Source: Thermomicrobiales bacterium (GTDB lineage Bacteria; Chloroflexota; Chloroflexia; Thermomicrobiales; UBA6265). Taken from it: a DNA stretch of 64,000 nt. The stretch is from positions 18,368 to 82,367 of the forward strand of contig JAWKPF010000019.1 of the NCBI GenBank assembly GCA_041390825.1, read 5' to 3'. The notes beneath the pieces were generated by a model. It was not told where the DNA came from and ran no database searches. It worked only from the letters and a program-made list of their open reading frames with translations. Position 1 is the first letter of the stretch. Each line of letters starts with the position of its first letter. Below are positions 49,172 through 61,568 of this stretch, one piece after another. Position numbers and translations under genes: made by a program.

Positions 49172-49642
49172 ATGCCGCGACGGACCAAGATCGAGCCGCG
49201 AGTGCCGGTGCCAGATTCGAAATACAACAGCGAGCTGGTCTCCCGGTTCATCAATAAGCTCATGGAGCGAGGCAAGAAGGGCCTCGCGGAGCGCACGATG
49301 TACGACGCGCTCGCGATCGTCGAAGAGCGCTCGGGCCGTGGCGCATTGGAAGTCTTCGAGCAGGCGGTCAACAATGCGACCCCGTTCCTCGAGGTCAAGC
49401 CGCGCCGCGTTGGTGGTGCGACCTATCAGGTTCCGGTCCAGATCGAGGGCCGGCGACGCCAAAGCCTGGCGATTCGCTGGATTCTGACCTCGGCGCGTGG
49501 GCGCTCTGGCCGATCGATGACCGAAAAACTTGCGAATGAGATCCTCGATGCCTCGAACGGGCAAGGCGCCACGATCAAGCGGCGCGAGGACACCCACCGC
49601 ATGGCTGAGGCGAACCGCGCCTTTGCCCACTATCGCTACTAG
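49172..49642 (+). CDS. rpsG: Ribosomal protein S7
   Basis: A 156-aa assembly-initiator protein of the 30S head. Typical blocks are VPVPDSKYNSELVSRFIN, ERTMYDAL, NNATPFLEVKPRRVGGATYQVPV and RWILTSARGRS. The C-terminus ends MAEANRAFAHYRY. ATG preceded by a purine-rich AGGCGAGAAAG site. Confidence 0.98.
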   Translation: MPRRTKIEPRVPVPDSKYNSELVSRFINKLMERGKKGLAERTMYDALAIVEERSGRGALEVFEQAVNNATPFLEVKPRRVGGATYQVPVQIEGRRRQSLAIRWILTSARGRSGRSMTEKLANEILDASNGQGATIKRREDTHRMAEANRAFAHYRY

Positions 49643-49697
49643 TCGGTAGCGGACACGTGTTGAAACGCGAAAGCAGAATCAGGACAGTCCAAACGCA

Positions 49698-51806
<2,109 letters not shown>

Positions 51807-51866
51807 TCAACGCAACATTGGATTCGGCCCGCTGGAGCGGGAATCGGAACGAAAGGAACCTGATAC

Positions 51867-53066
<1,200 letters not shown>

Positions 53067-53100
53067 GTAGCAAGCAACGGTTCACAGGCAGGAGCAGGGA

Positions 53101-53421
53101 ATGGTCCAGCGGAAACAGGCTCAGAAGATCCGCATTCGGCTGAAAGCCTACGATCATCGAATCCTCGATCAGTCGGCGGCGAAGATCGTGGAGACTGCGG
53201 AATCGACCGGAGCGAAAGTGGCGGGACCAGTTCCCCTGCCAACCCGCATCGAGAAGTTCTGCGTCATCCGGTCGCCGTTCATCGACAAGGACTCGCAGGA
53301 GCAGTTCGAGATCCGGACGCACAAGCGCCTGATCGACGTGCTCGAGCCGAGCGGCAACACGATTCGCGCGCTGATGCGCCTGAATCTGCCGGCCGGTGTG
53401 GACATCGAGATCAAGCTGTAA
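53101..53421 (+). CDS. rpsJ: Ribosomal protein S10
   Basis: A 106-aa protein with IRIRLKAYDHRILDQSA, GPVPLPT, RSPFIDKDSQEQFEIRTHKRLIDV, also a docking site for NusB in antitermination. It starts 34 nt after tuf and heads the S10 cluster without an evident new promoter. Confidence 0.97.
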   Translation: MVQRKQAQKIRIRLKAYDHRILDQSAAKIVETAESTGAKVAGPVPLPTRIEKFCVIRSPFIDKDSQEQFEIRTHKRLIDVLEPSGNTIRALMRLNLPAGVDIEIKL

Positions 53422-53518
53422 GTAGTTGTAACGCGTAGTTCGAGTTTTTCGAAGTTACGCTCTGAAGGTTCGGACGGCCACGGGGCTGCACGAACGTCCT
53501 GGCATCAGGAGAGAGCCA
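53422..53518 (+). other. Structured spacer rpsJ-rplC
   Basis: The 97 nt contain GTAAC/GTTAC enclosing TTCGA/TCGAA (53428-53458) and a second GTTCG/CGAAC pairing (53468-53494). They may be part of a ribosomal-protein leader or a processing site. Confidence 0.4.
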
Positions 53519-54151
53519 ATGATTCAGGCAATGGTCGGGAAAAAGCTGGGGATGACGCAGGTCTTCGATGAGAGCGGCGTCGTCTACCCGGCAACCGTCA
53601 TCGAATGTGGGCCAAACGTGGTCACACAGATCAAGACGGAAGAGAAGGACGGATACAACGCGGTCCAGCTCGGTTTCGGGCTGGACAAGCGTCTCAATCG
53701 CCCAGAGCAAGGGCATCGCAAGGCGAGCGGCTTTCAGTCGCGCGACCTGCGCGAGGTCAAGGCGGATAGCTACGACGATATCGAAGTCGGCCAGGTTTTC
53801 AAGGCCGATGTCTTCAAGCCTGGACAACTGGTCGACGTGACCGGTACCTCCAAGGGGCGAGGTTTCCAGGGCGGTGTCAAGCGACACGGATTCTCGGGCG
53901 GTCCCAAGACACACGGTCAGTCCGACCGCCTGCGCGCGCCGGGTTCCATTGGCTCGAGCGCCACACCAGGACGTGTCTACAAGGGCACGCGCATGGCTGG
54001 CCGCATGGGCAACGACCGGGTGACGGTTCTGAGTTTGGAAGTGCTGCGGGTCGATCCCGAGCGGAATCTGCTGTTGGTCAAGGGTTCGGTCCCTGGTCAC
54101 AACGAATCGCTCGTCATCGTTCGAAACGCGGTCAAAGCCGGCGCCAAGTAG
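53519..54151 (+). CDS. rplC: Ribosomal protein L3
   Basis: A 210-aa large-subunit assembly protein: AMVGKKLGMTQVFDE at the start, the central extension with FSGGPKTHGQSDRLRAPGSIG and TRMAGRMGNDRVT. GAGAGAG precedes the ATG. Next gene rplD follows after 21 nt. Confidence 0.97.
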   Translation: MIQAMVGKKLGMTQVFDESGVVYPATVIECGPNVVTQIKTEEKDGYNAVQLGFGLDKRLNRPEQGHRKASGFQSRDLREVKADSYDDIEVGQVFKADVFKPGQLVDVTGTSKGRGFQGGVKRHGFSGGPKTHGQSDRLRAPGSIGSSATPGRVYKGTRMAGRMGNDRVTVLSLEVLRVDPERNLLLVKGSVPGHNESLVIVRNAVKAGAK

Positions 54152-54172
54152 TCCAGGCCGCCCTGAGGAACG

Positions 54173-54868
54173 ATGATGAAACACGACACGTTTGACCTTT
54201 CCGGAAAGAAGAGTGGCCAGATCGAGCTGGACGACAGCGTCTGGGGTATCGAGCCCAACATCGCGGTGATGCACCAGGCGTTGGTCATGCAGCTCGCCAA
54301 TGCGCGCATCGGCACCGCGGACACCAAGACTCGCGCTGAGGTGAGCGGTGGTGGACGCAAGCCGTGGCGCCAGAAGGGCACCGGCCGCGCCCGCCAGGGT
54401 TCCATTCGCGCCCCGCACTGGTCGGGTGGTGGTGTGGTTTTCGGACCGCACCCGCGCAAGTACACCCAGCGCCTGCCGAAGCGGATGCGCCGGCTTGCCG
54501 TGCGCTCGGCCCTTTCGGCCAAGCTGCGCGACGGACGTATCACGTTCGTTGCCAACCTGGCGGAGATCGAGCCCAAGACCAAGGCCGGTATCGCTGCGAT
54601 CAAGCAGCTTCCTGAGTCGCGATCGATCCTGATCCTGACTCCTGAGAAGAGCGAGAACATCGAGCGGGCCACTGGCAACCTCCAGGACGTGAAAACGATT
54701 CTGGCCAGCTATGCCAATGTGCGCGATTTGCTGAAGTACGACCGGCTCGTCATTTCAACCGACGCCGTCCCGGTCATCGAGGGCATTCTGGCGCTGCCGG
54801 ACGATGCCCGCGAGCCAAGTGTTTGGAAGCAGGCGCGGCAAGCCGCGGCTGAGGAGGCTGCGAGCTAG
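54173..54868 (+). CDS. rplD: Ribosomal protein L4
   Basis: A 231-aa exit-tunnel protein with KPWRQKGTGRARQGS and GGGVVFGPHPRKY in the extended loop. Two adjacent ATGs (54173 and 54176) are possible starts. L4 autoregulates S10 operons in gamma-proteobacteria; no such leader is recognised here. Confidence 0.97.
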   Translation: MMKHDTFDLSGKKSGQIELDDSVWGIEPNIAVMHQALVMQLANARIGTADTKTRAEVSGGGRKPWRQKGTGRARQGSIRAPHWSGGGVVFGPHPRKYTQRLPKRMRRLAVRSALSAKLRDGRITFVANLAEIEPKTKAGIAAIKQLPESRSILILTPEKSENIERATGNLQDVKTILASYANVRDLLKYDRLVISTDAVPVIEGILALPDDAREPSVWKQARQAAAEEAAS

Positions 54869-54870
54869 TC

Positions 54871-55185
54871 ATGGCCGAGATCCGCATCGAGCAGGTGCTG
54901 CGTCGCCCGCTCATTACCGAAAAGAACACCCGGCTGATGGAGGAGAACAATCAGTACTCCTTCGAAGTCGATCCGCAGGCCAACAAGCCGCAGATCCGGG
55001 ACGCGGTCGAGAAGACCTTCAACGTCCGGGTCAAGGCGGTCAATACGCTCAACGTCAAGCCGAAGCCGAAGTCGCGCTACGCGTCTCGCCGCGGCGGCCG
55101 CATCGTTGGAAACAAACCCGGCTGGAAGAAGGCGATCGTGACGCTCTACCCAGGGCAGCACATCGACATCTTCGAGCAGGTCTAG
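54871..55185 (+). CDS. rplW: Ribosomal protein L23
   Basis: A 104-aa protein near the tunnel exit, binding site for trigger factor and SRP. It has LRRPLITEKN, SFEVDPQANKPQIRDAVEKTF and the basic loop KPKSRYASRRGGR. It begins 2 nt after the rplD stop. Confidence 0.96.
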   Translation: MAEIRIEQVLRRPLITEKNTRLMEENNQYSFEVDPQANKPQIRDAVEKTFNVRVKAVNTLNVKPKPKSRYASRRGGRIVGNKPGWKKAIVTLYPGQHIDIFEQV

Positions 55186-55210
55186 GGACCCGGGAAGAAG
55201 GAGCCAGATC

Positions 55211-56050
55211 ATGCCAGTTCGCAAGTACAAGCCCACTTCCCCGGGCCGACGCCAGATGAGCGTCAGTGGTTTCGACGAAATCACCAAGACGACGCCAGAG
55301 AAGTCGCTGCTGAAGCCGCTGAAGAAGACCGCCGGCCGCAACAACATCGGCCGCATCACCACCCGTCATCGCGGTGGTGGCGCAAAGCGGTTCTATCGCA
55401 TCATCGACTTCAAGCGGAACAAGTTCTCGGTTCCGGCCAAAGTCGCCGGTATCGAGTACGACCCGAATCGGTCGGCGCGCATCGCCCTCCTGCACTATGC
55501 CGATGGCGAGAAACGCTACATCATCTCGCCGGTTGGGCTGAAAGTGGGCGATATCGTCCAGGCCGGACCTGACGCGCCGATTCGCACCGGCAACGCGCTG
55601 CCACTCCGGAACATCCCGGTCGGTTCGCAGGTGCACAACATCGAGCTCCGTCGCGGCGGTGGTGGTCAGCTTGCCCGTTCTGCTGGTTCGTCCGCGCAGT
55701 TGATGGGTAAGCAAGAGAACTACGCGGTGTTGCGCATGCCGTCGGGCGAGGTGCGCCGTGTTCACATCGATTGCATGGCCACGCTCGGCCAGGTTGGCAA
55801 TGTCGATCACGAGAACGTGGTAATCGGCAAGGCCGGGCGAAATCGTCACAAGGGCAAGCGTCCGACCGTCCGCGGCTCGGTCATGAACCCGCGTGACCAT
55901 CCGCACGGCGGCGGTGAGGGCCGGGCGCCGATCGGCGGTCAGCCCAAGACCAAGTGGGGCAAGCCTGCGTTCCAGCGAACGCGCAACAACAAGCGCACCG
56001 ATTCCTTGATTGTCCGGCGACGCGTCACCGGCAAGGGACGACGACGATAA
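55211..56050 (+). CDS. rplB: Ribosomal protein L2
   Basis: A 279-aa protein of the peptidyl-transferase area: RKYKPTSPGRR, NNIGRITTRHRGGGAK and the C-terminal NPRDHPHGGGEGRAPIG with the conserved His. Length normal. It is followed by rpsS after 52 nt. Confidence 0.98.
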   Translation: MPVRKYKPTSPGRRQMSVSGFDEITKTTPEKSLLKPLKKTAGRNNIGRITTRHRGGGAKRFYRIIDFKRNKFSVPAKVAGIEYDPNRSARIALLHYADGEKRYIISPVGLKVGDIVQAGPDAPIRTGNALPLRNIPVGSQVHNIELRRGGGGQLARSAGSSAQLMGKQENYAVLRMPSGEVRRVHIDCMATLGQVGNVDHENVVIGKAGRNRHKGKRPTVRGSVMNPRDHPHGGGEGRAPIGGQPKTKWGKPAFQRTRNNKRTDSLIVRRRVTGKGRRR

Positions 56051-56102
56051 GCAGCCGGTGGCGGCCGCGAGCCTGATACGGCTCCTGGCGACGGAGGATC
56101 AA

Positions 56103-56384
56103 GTGGTTAGAAGTTCGAAAAAGGGTCCATACATCGACCACAACCTTCTGGAGAAGGTCACGGTCATGAACAAGGCGGGAGATCGCAAGGTCGTGCGCAC
56201 GTGGGCGCGCGCTTGCCAGATTTTCCCGGAAATGGTGGGGCACACCTTTGCGGTGCACAACGGCCGGCAGCATGTTCCGGTCTACATCACCGAGCAAATG
56301 GTGGGTCATCGTCTAGGTGAATTCGCGCCCACGCGCACGTTCCGCGGCCACGGCAAAGACGCCGATCGCCGGGCGCGCCGCTAA
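56103..56384 (+). CDS. rpsS: Ribosomal protein S19
   Basis: A 93-aa head protein with RSSKKGPYIDHNLL, TWARACQIFPEMVGHTFAVHNG and FAPTRTFRGH. The GTG at 56103 has GGAGGATC upstream and gives the family length; the frame upstream overlaps rplB and is not coding. Confidence 0.96.
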   Translation: MVRSSKKGPYIDHNLLEKVTVMNKAGDRKVVRTWARACQIFPEMVGHTFAVHNGRQHVPVYITEQMVGHRLGEFAPTRTFRGHGKDADRRARR

Positions 56385-56411
56385 CGGTCTCGCACGAGAG
56401 GATTGCAGAGC

Positions 56412-56753
56412 ATGGAAGTCATTGCGAGTCTGGAAAAGGTGCGCGTTTCGCCAACAAAGGCCCGGTTGGTCGTCGACCTTTGCCGCGGCAAGAAGGTGAG
56501 CGAGGCGCAAGCGATCATGCGATTTGTGCCGAACAAGACCGCCTTCGAGGTGGAGCGGCTGCTGAAGTCGGTCGCCGCGAATGCGGAGAACAACTATGAC
56601 CTCGATCCGGACGATCTCTGGATCAAGGCTATCTATGTCGATGAGGGACCGTCGATGCGCCGCTTCAAGGCCAAGGCCCGCGGGCGCGTCGGCCGCATCC
56701 AGCGACGGACCAGCAAGATCACGGTCATCGCCGAGGATCGAGGAGACCGCTAA
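56412..56753 (+). CDS. rplV: Ribosomal protein L22
   Basis: A 113-aa tunnel protein: VRVSPTKARLVVDLCRGKKV and the loop ending RGRVGRIQRRTSKITVI. ATG at 56412 preferred over the in-frame TTG at 56403. Its TAA overlaps the rpsC ATG (TAATG). Confidence 0.96.
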   Translation: MEVIASLEKVRVSPTKARLVVDLCRGKKVSEAQAIMRFVPNKTAFEVERLLKSVAANAENNYDLDPDDLWIKAIYVDEGPSMRRFKAKARGRVGRIQRRTSKITVIAEDRGDR

Positions 56754-57439
56754 TGGGACGCAAAGTTAATCCGGTCGGTTTCCGGCTGGGCATCGTCAGC
56801 GACTGGGATTCCAAGTGGTACGCCGAGCGGAACTACACCGAGCAGCTGCATGAGGATCTCGAGATTCGCGAGATGATCATGAAAGAGCTCACCCGCGCGG
56901 GAATCTCGCGCATCGAGCTCGAGCGATCGGCGAACAAGGTCGACGTGACGCTGCATACCAGCAAGCCCGGCATCGTGATTGGCAAGCAAGGCGCCAATGT
57001 CGAACGAATCCGGCAGCAGCTGGAAAAGAAGGTCGGCAAGAAGGTCCATCTCAAGATCGAAGAGATCAAGATCCCGGAGATCGATGCCACCCTGATCGGC
57101 GAGAGCATCGCCGAGCAGATCGCGCGACGTGTTTCCTACCGGCGCGCCATGAAGCACGCGGTGCAGCAGGCGATGCGCCGCGGCGCCAAGGGCATCAAGA
57201 TCCGCCTCTCCGGTCGTCTCGGCGGCGCGGAAATGAGCCGGTCGGTCGTCGAGATGGAAGGCCGGGTGCCGCTGCATACCCTGCGCGCGGATATCGACTT
57301 CGCCGTGATCCATGCGCACACGACCTACGGACGCATTGGCGTCAAGGTCTGGGTCTATAAGGGTGACGTCCTTCCGGAGTCCCGCCGGTCCGATGCGGCG
57401 CTTGCCGCGGACCTGCTGGCCATGCCAGTGCGCGACTAG
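56753..57439 (+). CDS. rpsC: Ribosomal protein S3
   Basis: A 228-aa protein with a KH domain (KPGIVIGKQGANVERIRQQL) and the C-terminal GAEMSRSVVEMEGRVPLHTL, helicase-linked at the mRNA entry. Starts by overlap with rplV. Confidence 0.97.
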   Translation: MGRKVNPVGFRLGIVSDWDSKWYAERNYTEQLHEDLEIREMIMKELTRAGISRIELERSANKVDVTLHTSKPGIVIGKQGANVERIRQQLEKKVGKKVHLKIEEIKIPEIDATLIGESIAEQIARRVSYRRAMKHAVQQAMRRGAKGIKIRLSGRLGGAEMSRSVVEMEGRVPLHTLRADIDFAVIHAHTTYGRIGVKVWVYKGDVLPESRRSDAALAADLLAMPVRD

Positions 57440-57453
57440 AAAGAGAATCCGTC

Positions 57454-57906
57454 ATGTTGATGCCAAAGCGAACCAAGTATCGAAAGATCTTCCGTCCGCG
57501 GAAGGTTCAGGGTAAGGCCCAGCGCGGATCGACCATCGCCTTCGGCGAGTACGGTCTGATGGCGATGGACAACGCCTGGATCACCGCTCGGCAGATCGAG
57601 TCCGGCCGCCGTGCTATCACCAACTATCTGAAGCGTGGTGGTAAGGTCTGGATCCGCATTTTCCCGGACAAGGCGATCACCCAGAAGCCAGCGGAAACCC
57701 GCATGGGTTCCGGCAAGGGTTCGCCCGAATACTGGGTGGCGGTGATCAAGCCGGGCCGCATCATCTATGAGGTCTCGGGTGTGCCTCAGGAACGCGCCGA
57801 GGAGGCGCTCCGGCGCGCGGCCATGAAGATGCCGATCAAGTGCAAGTTCGTGACCAAGCCCGAGATTGGCACCGGCGAGGCCGTTGCAGACGAGCTCGCG
57901 TCCTAG
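57454..57906 (+). CDS. rplP: Ribosomal protein L16
   Basis: A 150-aa protein contacting tRNA at the A site: MPKRTKYRKIFRPRKVQGKA, FGEYGLMAMDNAWITARQIE and PETRMGSGKGSPEYWVA-like block. The MLMPKRT start is family-typical. Confidence 0.97.
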   Translation: MLMPKRTKYRKIFRPRKVQGKAQRGSTIAFGEYGLMAMDNAWITARQIESGRRAITNYLKRGGKVWIRIFPDKAITQKPAETRMGSGKGSPEYWVAVIKPGRIIYEVSGVPQERAEEALRRAAMKMPIKCKFVTKPEIGTGEAVADELAS

Positions 57907-57923
57907 GCCGGGAGAGAGAACTG

Positions 57924-58130
57924 ATGAAGCCTGCTGAATTGCGATCGATGACCGAAGACCAGCTCGACAAGCTGGAAACCGAGCTCCATGTCGAGTGGCG
58001 CAACCTGCGTTTCCAGGAGTCGGTCGGTCAACTCACGAACAATGCCCGAATTCGCACCATCCGCAAGGATCTGGCCCGCATCCTGACGATCCGTCACGAG
58101 CGCGTGCTCGATGCGGAACTCGGCAACTAA
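57924..58130 (+). CDS. rpmC: Ribosomal protein L29
   Basis: A 68-aa two-helix protein: MKPAELRSMTEDQLDKLETEL and FQESVGQLTNNARIRTIRKD. ATG at 57924 has GGGAGAGAG upstream. It lies 17 nt after rplP. Confidence 0.95.
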   Translation: MKPAELRSMTEDQLDKLETELHVEWRNLRFQESVGQLTNNARIRTIRKDLARILTIRHERVLDAELGN

Positions 58131-58156
58131 GCGACGAGATCTGAGGAACGACTGAA

Positions 58157-58441
58157 ATGCCAGACGCAGCTGTGACAACTCGCGACACCGCGCCGCGCAC
58201 CCAAAAGGTTGGCCGCGTGGTGAGCGACAAGATGGACAAGACGGTCGTGGTCGCGGTCGACTACGTTCGCCGCCACCCGCTTTACCACAAGCGCATCACC
58301 CGAACGAGCAAGTTCCAGGCGCACGACGCCAACAACGATTGCAAGGTCGGGGATATCGTCCGCATCGAGGAGACGCGGCCGATTTCGAAGAACAAGAACT
58401 GGATCGTTCGCGAAATCGTCGAGCGTTCGGTTCAAATCTAG
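58157..58441 (+). CDS. rpsQ: Ribosomal protein S17
   Basis: A 94-aa OB-fold protein with QKVGRVVSDKMDKTVVVAVD and HDANNDCKVGDIVRIEETRPIS. An N-terminal extension of about 14 Ala/Thr-rich residues precedes the core. Confidence 0.96.
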   Translation: MPDAAVTTRDTAPRTQKVGRVVSDKMDKTVVVAVDYVRRHPLYHKRITRTSKFQAHDANNDCKVGDIVRIEETRPISKNKNWIVREIVERSVQI

Positions 58442-58497
58442 GAACACGGAGTTTCGACCGGGAGCCAGGGGCGTTCCGGCAGAAAGGGATCATCGAG

Positions 58498-58866
58498 GTG
58501 ATTCAGCCACAAACCCGGCTTCGGGTGGCCGACAACAGCGGCGCCAAGGAAATCATGTGCATCCGCGTGCTCGGTGGCGCGTCGAAGAAGTATGGCCGCG
58601 TTGGTGACACCATCATCGCGTCGGTCAAGCAGGCGCAGCCAAACTCGGGCGTCAAGAAGGGCGATGTCGTGCGTGCCGTCGTCGTTCGCACCGCGCAGGA
58701 ATATGGCCGCCCGGACGGCAGCCACATCAAGTTCGATGACAACGCCGCTGTCCTCATCAATTTGCAGGGCGCGCCGCGCGGAACGCGCATCTTTGGCCCG
58801 GTCGGCCGTGAGCTCCGCGAGAAGCAGTACATGCGGATCGTGTCGCTCGCGCCGGAAGTGCTCTAG
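58498..58866 (+). CDS. rplN: Ribosomal protein L14
   Basis: A 122-aa protein at the subunit interface: VIQPQTRLRVADNSGAKEIMC, GDTIIASVKQA and GTRIFGPVGRELREK. GTG at 58498 gives the exact family length with AAAGGG upstream. Confidence 0.97.
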   Translation: MIQPQTRLRVADNSGAKEIMCIRVLGGASKKYGRVGDTIIASVKQAQPNSGVKKGDVVRAVVVRTAQEYGRPDGSHIKFDDNAAVLINLQGAPRGTRIFGPVGRELREKQYMRIVSLAPEVL

Positions 58867-58905
58867 GCCCGTTCGCCGAGCCAGCGAGAAGAGGTAGGAA
58901 GTTCG

Positions 58906-59229
58906 ATGAACAAGATTCGGCGCGGCGATGAGGTCGAGGTGATCTCTGGCCGCAACAAGGGCCAGCGCGGAACCGTCCGCATCAACATGGTCGACGAGGA
59001 AAAGGTTGTCGTCGAAGGCGTCAACATCGTCATCAAGCACATCAAGCGGGGCCGCGCGCGGCAGGCGGGACGCATCGAGGTCGAAGCGCCGCTGCCAGTG
59101 TCGAAGGTCAAGTTGGTGTGCCCCAACTGCGGCAAACCGACCCGCGTTGGTGTCCATGCGGGTGCTGACGGAAAGAACGTGCGCTACTGCAAGTCATGTG
59201 AGAAGGACATCCCCCGGCCCCAGGACTAG
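58906..59229 (+). CDS. rplX: Ribosomal protein L24, zinc type
   Basis: A 107-aa KOW-domain protein (RRGDEVEVISGRNKGQRGTV). The C-terminal half keeps CPNCGKPTR and YCKSC, four Cys likely to bind zinc, as in several deep-branching and Gram-positive L24. L24 starts 50S assembly. Confidence 0.96.
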   Translation: MNKIRRGDEVEVISGRNKGQRGTVRINMVDEEKVVVEGVNIVIKHIKRGRARQAGRIEVEAPLPVSKVKLVCPNCGKPTRVGVHAGADGKNVRYCKSCEKDIPRPQD

Positions 59230-59298
59230 GCCGCCGGCGGCATTCCGTTCGAGCGATGGATTCGCCGGTTGATCGTGCCGGTAAGAGGAATCAAGAAA

Positions 59299-59859
59299 AT
59301 GGCGAGACTGAAAGAGAAGTACACAGCGGAAATCGTGCCCGCGCTCATGAAAGAGTTCGAGTACGACAACGTCATGCAAGTGCCCAAGCTGGAAAAGATC
59401 GTCGTCAATATCGGTCTCGGCGAAGCCGTTCAGAACGCGAAAGCCGTCGATGCCGCCGTGGGCGACCTGACCCAGATCACCGGACAGAAGCCCGTCGTAA
59501 CTCGGGCCAAGAAGTCGGTCGCCGCGTTCAAGCTGCGTGCCGGGATGCCAATCGGCGCCATGGTCACGTTGCGCGGCGAGATGATGTACGAGTTTCTCGA
59601 CCGCCTCATCGCGGTCTCCCTGCCGCGCATCCGCGACTTCCGGGGCATTTCCCCGAATTCGTTCGATGGCCGTGGCAACTACACGCTCGGGGTCCGGGAG
59701 CAGTTGATTTTCCCGGAAATCGACTACGACAAGATCGATCGTACTCGCGGGCTGGAGGTCACGATTGTGACCACCGCCAAAAACGATGATGAAGGGCGAC
59801 AACTTCTGGCTAACTTTGGCATGCCATTCGCCCGCACCGAGCAGCAGAGCGCTGCGTAA
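59299..59859 (+). CDS. rplE: Ribosomal protein L5
   Basis: A 186-aa 5S-rRNA-binding protein: VPKLEKIVVNIGLGEA, QKPVVTRAKKSVAAFKLRAGMPIG and FRGISPNSFDGRGNYTLGV. ATG at 59299 has AAGAGGAATC; the frame is open 10 codons upstream. Confidence 0.97.
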   Translation: MARLKEKYTAEIVPALMKEFEYDNVMQVPKLEKIVVNIGLGEAVQNAKAVDAAVGDLTQITGQKPVVTRAKKSVAAFKLRAGMPIGAMVTLRGEMMYEFLDRLIAVSLPRIRDFRGISPNSFDGRGNYTLGVREQLIFPEIDYDKIDRTRGLEVTIVTTAKNDDEGRQLLANFGMPFARTEQQSAA

Positions 59860-59873
59860 GCTGAGGGAAACCA

Positions 59874-60059
59874 ATGGCCAAGAAATCGTGGATCGTCAAG
59901 TCCCAGAAAGAGCCGAAGTTCGCCGTCCGGCATCACAACCGCTGCCAGCGCTGCGGCCGCAGCCGCGCCTACATGCGGAAGTTCGGCGTCTGCCGGATCT
60001 GCTTCCGTGAGCTGGCCTCTACTGGCAAGCTTCCTGGCGTCACGAAGTCGAGTTGGTAG
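59874..60059 (+). CDS. rpsN: Ribosomal protein S14, zinc (type Z)
   Basis: A 61-aa protein with CQRCGRSRAYMRKFGVCRIC, the two CxxC pairs of zinc-binding S14. Length is that of the short type Z form. It starts 14 nt after rplE. Confidence 0.96.
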   Translation: MAKKSWIVKSQKEPKFAVRHHNRCQRCGRSRAYMRKFGVCRICFRELASTGKLPGVTKSSW

Positions 60060-60094
60060 GGACGATCCACTCCCAGTAACTGGAGAACGAGCGT

Positions 60095-60493
60095 ATGGCA
60101 GTCAACGATCCAATCAGCGATATGCTGACCCGAATTCGAAACGCCGGCATGGCCCGCAAGACGGACGTATCCATGCCGTCGACCAAAGTGCTGGTCGCGA
60201 TCGCCAAGATCCTCGAGGAAGAGGGTTACATTGGCGGCTATGAAGTCATCGAGCAGCGACCGCAGAATGTTCTGAAAATCTCTCTGCGCTATGGCGCGGA
60301 CAAGTCGCCGTCTATCCGCGAGCTCAAGCGGGTCAGCAAGCCTGGCCTGCGTGTCTACGCCGGCAAGGATGCGATTCCCCGTGTGAAGAGCGGGCTCGGT
60401 ATTGCGATTGTCAGCACGCCCCAGGGTGTGTTGACAGGATATGAGGCTCGGCGGCGAGGAATCGGCGGTGAAGTCTTGTGCACGGTCTTCTAG
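60095..60493 (+). CDS. rpsH: Ribosomal protein S8
   Basis: A 132-aa protein: DPISDMLTRIRNAGMARK, SKPGLRVYAGKDAIP and GIAIVSTPQGVLTGYEARRRGIGGE. In E. coli S8 represses the spc operon; no target hairpin is recognised here. Confidence 0.97.
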   Translation: MAVNDPISDMLTRIRNAGMARKTDVSMPSTKVLVAIAKILEEEGYIGGYEVIEQRPQNVLKISLRYGADKSPSIRELKRVSKPGLRVYAGKDAIPRVKSGLGIAIVSTPQGVLTGYEARRRGIGGEVLCTVF

Positions 60494-60514
60494 GACCGGC
60501 GCTGGAGTTCTGAT

Positions 60515-61060
60515 ATGTCTCGAATTGGACGCAAACCGATTTCGATTCCCTCGGGCGTGAACGTGAACGTTGCCCCCGGCAACTTCATCACGATCAAGGG
60601 CCCCAAGGGCGAGCTGAGCTACGACGCGCCGGAATCGCTCGGCATCGAAGTGCAGGATGGCACCCTGGTTGTCAGCCGGCCGGACGATGCGCGCGAGAAC
60701 CGCTCGCTGCACGGTCTGTCTCGCACGTTGATCAGCAATATGGTGATCGGCGTTACCGACGGGTTCCGCAAGAACCTGGAGATTCAGGGCGTCGGCTACC
60801 GCGCCGCCATGGACGGCAAGGACCTGGTCCTCAACGTCGGCTATTCCCACCCGGTCCGTTTTCACGCGCCGGATGGCATTTCCTATGCGATCGATGGCCA
60901 GACCAAGGTTTCGGTTCTGGGTATCGACAAGCAAGCGGTCGGCGAAGAAGCTGCCCGCATCCGCCGCGTGCGGCCGCCCGAACCCTACAAGGGCAAAGGC
61001 ATCCGGTACGAGGGCGAAGTGGTCCGCCGCAAGGCTGGTAAGGCCGGCAAGGCGAAGTAA
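60515..61060 (+). CDS. rplF: Ribosomal protein L6
   Basis: A 181-aa protein: SRIGRKPISIPSGVNV, GPKGELSYD, the second domain GVGYRAAMDGKDLVLNVGYSH and RVRPPEPYKGKGIRYEGE. Ends with a Lys/Ala-rich tail. Confidence 0.97.
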   Translation: MSRIGRKPISIPSGVNVNVAPGNFITIKGPKGELSYDAPESLGIEVQDGTLVVSRPDDARENRSLHGLSRTLISNMVIGVTDGFRKNLEIQGVGYRAAMDGKDLVLNVGYSHPVRFHAPDGISYAIDGQTKVSVLGIDKQAVGEEAARIRRVRPPEPYKGKGIRYEGEVVRRKAGKAGKAK

Positions 61061-61147
61061 GAGCATTCACGATCGGTAGTCGGGTGGTCCTGAGCCCAAG
61101 CCAGGACACCGGTCACTCGCACCGGAACACCGGGAGAAAGCAGAAGT

Positions 61148-61513
61148 ATGCGACTCAAGTATCGAAAGGCACTCTCACCGCGAAAGCGACGACACGTTCG
61201 CGTTCGCGCCAAGGTGTCGGGGACCGCGCAGCGTCCTCGCCTGAATGTGTTCCGGTCATCGGCGCACATCTATGTTCAGCTCGTCGATGACGTTGCCGGC
61301 CGCACGCTTGCTGCCGCCAGCGATCTCGAGCCCGCCATTCGCGAGAAGGGCGGAGCGAAGACTGAGCGGGCCACTGCGGTGGGCACGCTCATCGCGGAAC
61401 GAGCCAAGGAAGCCGGAATCACCTCGGTCGTCTTCGATCGCGGTGGATTCCTCTATCACGGTCGCGTCAAGGCCGTCGCCGATGCCGCTCGCGAGGGCGG
61501 TCTGGAGTTCTAG
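61148..61513 (+). CDS. rplR: Ribosomal protein L18
   Basis: A 121-aa 5S-rRNA-binding protein: RPRLNVFRSSAHIYVQLVDD and FDRGGFLYHGRVKAVADAAREGG. An 87-nt spacer after rplF contains small hairpins but no clear promoter. Confidence 0.96.
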   Translation: MRLKYRKALSPRKRRHVRVRAKVSGTAQRPRLNVFRSSAHIYVQLVDDVAGRTLAAASDLEPAIREKGGAKTERATAVGTLIAERAKEAGITSVVFDRGGFLYHGRVKAVADAAREGGLEF

Positions 61514-61568
61514 CAGCCAGGGCGGCGAGCGGCGGAAACGCCCGTGAACCGGCCACACGGAGCAAGGT